A stretch of 64,000 bases of DNA from CAZIKF01 sp964539825. GTDB lineage: Bacteria; Muiribacteriota; UBA6191. A model generated the notes under the pieces. That model saw nothing but the letters and a program-made list of their open reading frames with translations, was not told where the DNA came from and did not search any database. Every line of letters begins with the position of its first letter. Position 1 is the stretch's first letter. Location: contig CAZIKF010000002.1 of the NCBI GenBank assembly GCA_964539825.1, forward strand, positions 1-64,000, in the 5' to 3' direction. Positions 62,601-64,000 of this stretch are shown here, piece after piece. A program made the position numbers and the translations under genes.

Positions 62601-64000
62601 CACTAACCGACCTCTCCCCGGGAACGGGGTATAGTTTTGACTGGAATACAGAAATTCAGCTCCCCGGGAACTTCACCGGGGTACGGGTCAGATTACGAGC
62701 CGATGACGGTACCCTTTCCCCACCATCAGACTCCTTCGAAATTATCAATGACCCCCAGATTCCCGCTGAGGTTCTGCTTTCCAAACCTGTTCTCGCGGGT
62801 ACTGAAGGCACTGTTTTGATTACCTATGATCTCACTGATGATGACCAGGGGTCCCATGCCATCAGTCTTGAATATACTTCCGATGGCGGCACCACCTGGA
62901 TGACTGCGGTACCCATTAGTGGAACCAATCTTGAAAACACCTCTCCGGGTGAAGGGCTGACTTTAGGCTGGGATACCACCCAGCAGATTCCAGGAAACCT
63001 GACGGGTGTACAGGTTCGAGTGGTTGCTGATGGAGTGGTTTACTCTCCTCCCTCAGACCCCGCTGTGATCGCAAACGAGCCGGTAAACCCGGGTTACACC
63101 GAGATATCAAAACCCAGTGTTGGAGGAACGGAAGGGATCATTCCCATCACTTACTCCCTGGTTGATACGACTGGTACCGATCGCTCTCTAACGCTTCAGT
63201 TTTCACTAGACGGGGGAATATCATGGTCTACGGCCAGCCCGGTGCAGGGAATACCCCCGCTATTGAAGGTTTCTCCCGGCATCGCGCATCTCATGGTTTG
63301 GGATACAACCATTCTCTTTCCATCAGACATCACACAGGTTGTTGTACGCATTATCGCGGACAATGGCGCTGTGTCTCCCCCTTCCGATCCCTTTGATATT
63401 CTCAACGGAGCCGGAACTGGTGACGGCACTGGAGATGGTTCTGGAGATGGAGGAAGTGGAACCGGTGATGGCGGCGGAGACGGTGGAGATGGCGGCGGAG
63501 ACGGTGGACCTACTCCCGGCGGTGGAGGAGATATTGAGCCTCCCAGTACTGGATTTCCTGCCTATCGTTTCGGTCATGCCACGGCACTGCGCGATGGAGT
63601 CTTATACATGTATGGGGGACATACAGGCTTCATTAACGGATACCAATCTGCATACACAAACTCAATGGACTCCTACGATGTGGTAAATCAGAAGTGGGCC
63701 TGGCAGGCGGCGGCTCCCGTTGGCCGTGCCGGTCATAGCGGAGTTGAACTGGATGACAGTCTGTATTTCTTTGGTGGACGGGGCGCAAGTGAAGTGGAAG
63801 ATACTTTGGAGATTTTCCAATCACCCGATGTATCAACAGGCAGACTTCTATACAGGGCACTTCATACCTATGAAAAAATCACCCACTTTGTAAACTTTAA
63901 GGCTACCTTTGGAATCGATGTTGAAGCTGTAACCCAGAATCTAAAGCACCACGCTGGGGTGATTTGGGATCAAAAGCTATTCATTCTCGGTGGAGAAACA
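50693..64000 (+). CDS. Second giant secreted modular protein (at least 4,436 aa, 3' end outside the window)
   Basis: One frame stays open from 50693 to the last base. The ATG at 50693 has GGAG six bases upstream; an in-frame ATG at 50681 is less good. A signal peptide ends near SLFGA (about residue 26). Residues 30-780 are a mixed region. PKD-like Ig domains lie at about 780-1080 (ALDGSRSFDPAGDANLRYSW) and other Ig-like domains to about 1800. Kelch units run from about 1830 to 2100. A PQQ/WD-type propeller occupies about 2100-2960 (GPDGTIYVG, PDGSAKWF repeats) with three Asp-rich insertions. A DUF642/CBM-like domain (NGGFEEP) spans 2986-3147. About ten Ig-like repeats of 105-110 residues follow (SLEYSTDGGSTW). 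A Gly/Asp linker (about 4243-4281) and new kelch units end the visible part. Likely a surface or secreted protein made under sigma-54 control. Confidence 0.85.
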   Translation, partial: MTRSFSQATFTLTVFLWISCLSLFGAPAFRMVDFPLESAIVDIEQYLQQEGLDNRIEVIWSYESDAWHYWAKSDRSDVHTLLNSFGKLTVLRLGAGYLVKFKTDSATVSQQGKSLFHNAVRLADTKHALVSFNLKEPISVSELLSPANISTGNPSDITEAWIYDHAHDHWALYSPNKKHNRRNQHSRISMIRPGDALWIQSKVPGLEIRIQDDSPIFTIRGTSELTPPAPSNPSASRSRISPSLQGIGDLTVQADESTCLYGSGDEIGTANLYSINGDLLSSSRVSCPETVGAQLDFALNLSQDFKNLIQDQPALAKNLIVKITLDDGREEKGIIYDDVTSVIEGTDPSLIYNTSAESTFVAMVAEMTLAQESGLPNDAITLGEEGNSANNKVISLSQFFVDDKAPIDLNRFQQLVSDMTGSTQESYISSMVGIVGSLTNNPDIDANLQNSVNSLFVTTPQDPTRIQDLIGSTLEVIQSNILIEQAAILEDTDSNPLEICADQLLDIDVQTLQQDGTVHLMDACNMVEDHARLAIALAGDPSMKGVAVGKFQTLANELKATTLSAILTSSDQFPLLTLTARLISFPSQFADRMQANADASSALAAILGQSAKTLAEARSLDSQVTLVNNSRQKDILKAIATLEAENKKLQKVLTIAEDPDEIVRRMAEFISNGGDPGQVNEISDLLEDTFPDDSFLDYAQLIVEIKDQVFDPTQIITDMITSSSDPLIGLKVFAEATNLLTQDQLETILNTKEIKDQFALGRNILAIAGKDDVIITGHSPYNLALDGSRSFDPAGDANLRYSWQEIDKIRGDVLNDIVIDSNSAQTTALVTVSPGFRTFRLTVSNVDGSRVAEDEVRFEFYPDPVPVVQIQDEYQTYALGEMASIIATASFYPDGGGISNFGYEQIEGTAVTLQESGGVFTFTAPAEGLYHFKISATKVMPHITVTGYADAFVQVYQKFSPVVDAGAETIVEVGEEYTLTHSTYHPNGANLSYSWSPDVYLSSASDREPVFTPEEPGTYVFTLNVEESSPQVDTEIAVDNGSDTVTIVVVERYAPVAVLPESAVIDFREIAEDTVTVELDGCNSYSIEADTLSYSWSSSTYTSAIIDSSSCNASIVLTKEQYQHHATHHFKLSVSESGLSGEGILSVRIIPANPENPKIFLDYFPGQTYYYAGSEIDIEAWRSFSYNNRDLLFSWVALDGDSRAVSNPFRSRFQGFQRDSLEISVPAQLFDSTATANLSYHYRLIATEKLADGSLGLSSSENVRIDVYQVCPDAPFVADLVPSHTWFRKGASNSLYFIDTSFRALCKNSDGSSHALTSSWSFDENIFTETASSTHDSFVVSMDLTDEALSIGTKEFTFEVRDLVNGQTVTKKIDLDIFDEIGCDLTFEFPGKTSEDGFIQLLPDIDHTLIGSINCQDSDDATDYEVTESMVRVIREEVDSQKQVLSTTTLLYFEDTGSTAPSFDIKPKVSFTGPKFWKLTIEKDHLDEFEEGKLVQKLTPIYVDADYLKLEMDAQIISLADTNGFNLSVNSTSYEDETTALQSDFVLSARGTNNPNQTPAPISFLWTLKDDGSQDDITILNPTDALATARVSGMDPFETNIYAIELFATSSQTGTQVTTVSITVEQDNVPPIITNVEISGDNIYNNVSLTFDLIDFEGESSTVVMEYATGETDWQTSANVFLNDQTLEGQQVAPVSFQGLIWKAQDDLAAGIYEGMQVRLTPTDVYGREGAQGISKEVKLFIPQVPEVSGIIEDRNCKDDGNNLILVNDSQYSGGCVTDVVEFHLLGETKDHPYQDSFRFEWSSNLAIPGLTLPGVDTSYQFIEEQSDGASRWVLGEEGFDPRMNLSSISYKGKIYEWGGTVEAASEVFNTMQVYTALEDSWEQGASGGTGRRQHSAVLYDEKIYQYGGRYKAFEGTLDPPTELSNTFDVYDITKDSWATIDETSGLQVGLLHPLGVVHNDKLYHFSGWASTARGSLDDVHYMNNMYVYDFSAGTWEELATSGAPTIDQLDPRTANYLKGKILYTGFQESGQYRRVWVYDISTNTWSRGTPSTNIPWTTNLAVGSPTAFRAKVPSRSHQSLPSSVRELWNYGTGQEGPYAIAPALSPGEDAIWIAGKKLSKLTTDTGEVICQLSSEENNSGFESPAVAPDGTVYVTLNDKVLYAVDDDCRVKWTTDRHSSFKYARRPAIAANENGYTTAIYVPSGNELIALNSNGQELWRFQTGGEVGISTSSFNLFGGKHSKDKDEDKKKKEKKGDDDDDDDDDDDDDDDDDDEIVVNEPDKGDRGGKVYEPVIGADGTIYFTSQDKRLYAVNPDGSAKWFVELAHYVNEEPAIGKDGTIYVNGKYLTAVSPEGEVKWIYETDSAFSPFIDANGTIYVTRKKNEQGLVALNPDGSLLWTVDGMFRDNIVAGEDGTIYVGNQDKHLYAINQDGHILWWYLVKDQVGASPKLSFDGVLYFRSGNHKFHALKVRSQGLADSSFPTFQGDNQNSGRFYNRGLDPNYRKPSPKPGPALTPGFGERWSYDGCVATDLEGNLALGHNGDIYFDCGYPIEMFIALHSDGTLNWTHPYNQYAHPIITEAAVQDDGNLHYVVGGTCTSGDFDCEDGLLISSDSSGNVLWQADLDVEIPSSPSYGPDGTIYVGTWIQNGSKTADDGKLYAFAADGDLKWTYDTVGSALSPAIGGDGTIFLAGHHSHEKAGKHDDDDDDDRHAGHDHHEKKHGKRTKGIVYAIYPDGDLKWKRTTKEPLITTPAIGPDGTVYVLTRKSLLALDPRNGHQEWEYKLKNDKWFAKKYSDNPRELFGLLRRTSIAVAADGTIYAPSYEGKPNHVKKGAQLHAVTSRGKKKWIFEMKGFTTAGAPTIGADGMIYVASGNPGVSNVQNGVGNGLLYALFPDGTERWSPVPLETRSTGAPSIAPDGTLYLGIRHTGEIIALTSFSQGLQSGGWARYKHDNQNTSRFGALIPRDDDDDDHGDDDGDDDDDDVGQCLLSDLLTNGGFEEPALANKSWQLFPDGIPGWTLFTGPAIEIQNRVAGDPFEGDQLVELDSSANSGIYQDVPTAEGKEYKIGVHYSGRPGLSPNHIRVAWGGEEVQVLEMNARSHRNTDWETHEFTLVGGAGDATRLSFEAIDYSNGRGGYIDLISVREVCIPAISFSKPIVDGTTGTVQVSYDLNTEQGENYNISLEYSTDGGSTWLPDPNTSGDVTNVSAGTGLVIDWDTSVNFPDGGNGLLVRLKADEGTLSPRSDSFDLGTDDGGGDGTVEHIVSISKPVVGGDAPQFIIGFDLEDSIEDLHDLTVEYSEDGGITWETITPGTLNPAPIDVSRGTGHSISWDTSTEFDGNFTGVRIRLRADDGTLSPPSDPFDIVNDPEVPVVVLLTKPTVDGTSGTVGISYGLSDTADENHAISLEYTTDGGETWSDATPITGTNLGSTAQGDNLSIDWDTTVLFPGNITGVQVRVVADGSIYSPPSDPFIISNEPVNTGFTEISKPSVSGTSGTFAISYDLTDTTGENRSLNLEYSQDGGQSWTIASPVQGTPALDNMDPGTNYLIDWDTSVLFPEEHSGIIVRIIADNGAVSPPSDPFEIDNLEEGITTISKPAVIGESSALAISFDLDDTLGDPHSLYLEYSEDGVNWIIADPGTYTPELSDLSPGTGIEFQWDSTIDFPENYCGIRVRLRADDGTLSPPSDPFDIINNPDIPVVVLISKPTVTGSSGSVTITYGMTDTSGASHGISLEYTSDGGQTYSTSIPIIGDDLSSTAPAPGLTLAWDTSTQIPGNLAGIQVRVVADGSIYSPLSDPFIISNEPVIPKVTEISKPAVSGTSSVLDITYSLNDTTGENRSLTLQYSVDGGLSWTGASPTTGLPDLADVISGQGHSIAWDSRILLPAEHSGIIVRIIADNGAISPPSDPFDLDNRILGITTISKPDVIGNAGTVAITFDLDDTVGNPHSLRLEYSDDGGTTWIVADSSTYTPALTDLSPGTGYSFDWNTEIQLPGNFTGVRVRLRADDGTLSPPSDSFEIINDPQIPAEVLLSKPVLAGTEGTVLITYDLTDDDQGSHAISLEYTSDGGTTWMTAVPISGTNLENTSPGEGLTLGWDTTQQIPGNLTGVQVRVVADGVVYSPPSDPAVIANEPVNPGYTEISKPSVGGTEGIIPITYSLVDTTGTDRSLTLQFSLDGGISWSTASPVQGIPPLLKVSPGIAHLMVWDTTILFPSDITQVVVRIIADNGAVSPPSDPFDILNGAGTGDGTGDGSGDGGSGTGDGGGDGGDGGGDGGPTPGGGGDIEPPSTGFPAYRFGHATALRDGVLYMYGGHTGFINGYQSAYTNSMDSYDVVNQKWAWQAAAPVGRAGHSGVELDDSLYFFGGRGASEVEDTLEIFQSPDVSTGRLLYRALHTYEKITHFVNFKATFGIDVEAVTQNLKHHAGVIWDQKLFILGGET
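57461..57514 (+). repeat. (GAC/GAT)n tract encoding 18 consecutive Asp
   Basis: Eighteen Asp codons in a row inside the propeller of the second giant protein, preceded by a Lys/Glu-rich stretch. Similar shorter tracts occur at 58799-58819 (seven Asp, then His-rich) and 59588-59641 (Asp with His and Gly). All are multiples of three, so length changes would keep the frame. They may be calcium- or metal-binding loops. Confidence 0.85.
60483..63410 (+). repeat. Higher-order repeat: three copies of a three-module unit of about 976 bp
   Basis: Ig-like modules of about 325 bp repeat in the order C-A-B three times. C modules begin near 60483, 61463 and 62441 (ISKPxV start; RADDGTLSPPSDPFDI end). A modules carry VVADGSIYSPPSDPF or a close variant and B modules carry IIADNGAVSPPSDPF. 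Spacing between equivalent modules is about 980 bp, so whole trios were copied, not single modules. Confidence 0.75.

Overview
The window looks like a chromosomal segment of a Gram-negative bacterium. Evidence: minor pseudopilins with class III prepilin motifs, Sec signal peptides on very large proteins, the gene order ssb-rpsR-DUF2232-rplI-dnaB (familiar from Deltaproteobacteria and some Firmicutes), a sigma-54 type promoter, and HEAT-repeat and class III cyclase signalling proteins. I cannot fix the phylum; a deltaproteobacterium-like, SAR324-like or spirochaete-like lineage would fit. Positions 42857-42956 are a 100-N scaffold gap, so this is a draft assembly.

Layout. 1-6551 (+): translation/replication operon (ssb end, rpsR, DUF2232 membrane protein, rplI, dnaB, a HEAT/TPR protein, a tandem FKBP isomerase), tightly packed with 4-base overlaps. 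6685-6834 (+): small protein. 6835-8777 (-): ECF sigma factor followed by an unusual anti-sigma factor fused to an FGE/SUMF1-like domain. 9133-12920 (-): coiled-coil protein, VWA protein, RsmA/KsgA, a pseudopilin and a PanB homologue whose active site is altered. 13058-36322 (+): a TPR-like secreted protein and then a single 7,201-residue secreted giant built from a fibre-like N-terminal domain, about 190 decapeptide repeats, LamG domains and kelch repeats. 36446-36763: GIY-YIG nuclease inside repeat DNA. 37022-42694 (-): cyclic-nucleotide signalling operon (HEAT protein, cyclic-nucleotide-binding protein interrupted by an in-frame TAG, adenylate cyclase with GAF and HEAT repeats). 43394-49151 (-): pseudopilin/PilX-like genes, tsaB and an EcsC-like protein. 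49475-49951 (-): Smg/DUF494-like protein. 50693-64000 (+): a second giant secreted protein, at least 4,436 residues, open at the window edge, with PKD-like, kelch, PQQ-like propeller and Ig-like repeat modules, preceded by a sigma-54 promoter with two upstream dyads.

The most unusual feature is a family of four dispersed elements of about 165 bp (8975, 36881, 43233, 49309). Their sequences diverge strongly, but base pairing is kept through compensatory changes. G-U pairs appear only when the plus strand is read as RNA, which points to a structured RNA. Each copy sits exactly at, or overlaps, the stop codon of a convergent minus-strand gene, at a GTGA/TCAC boundary. Three of the four lie next to a REP-like palindromic repeat, and one of those also lies next to the GIY-YIG gene. 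I read them as ORF-less mobile structured-RNA elements, possibly related to the HEARO/omega-RNA group, or something new.
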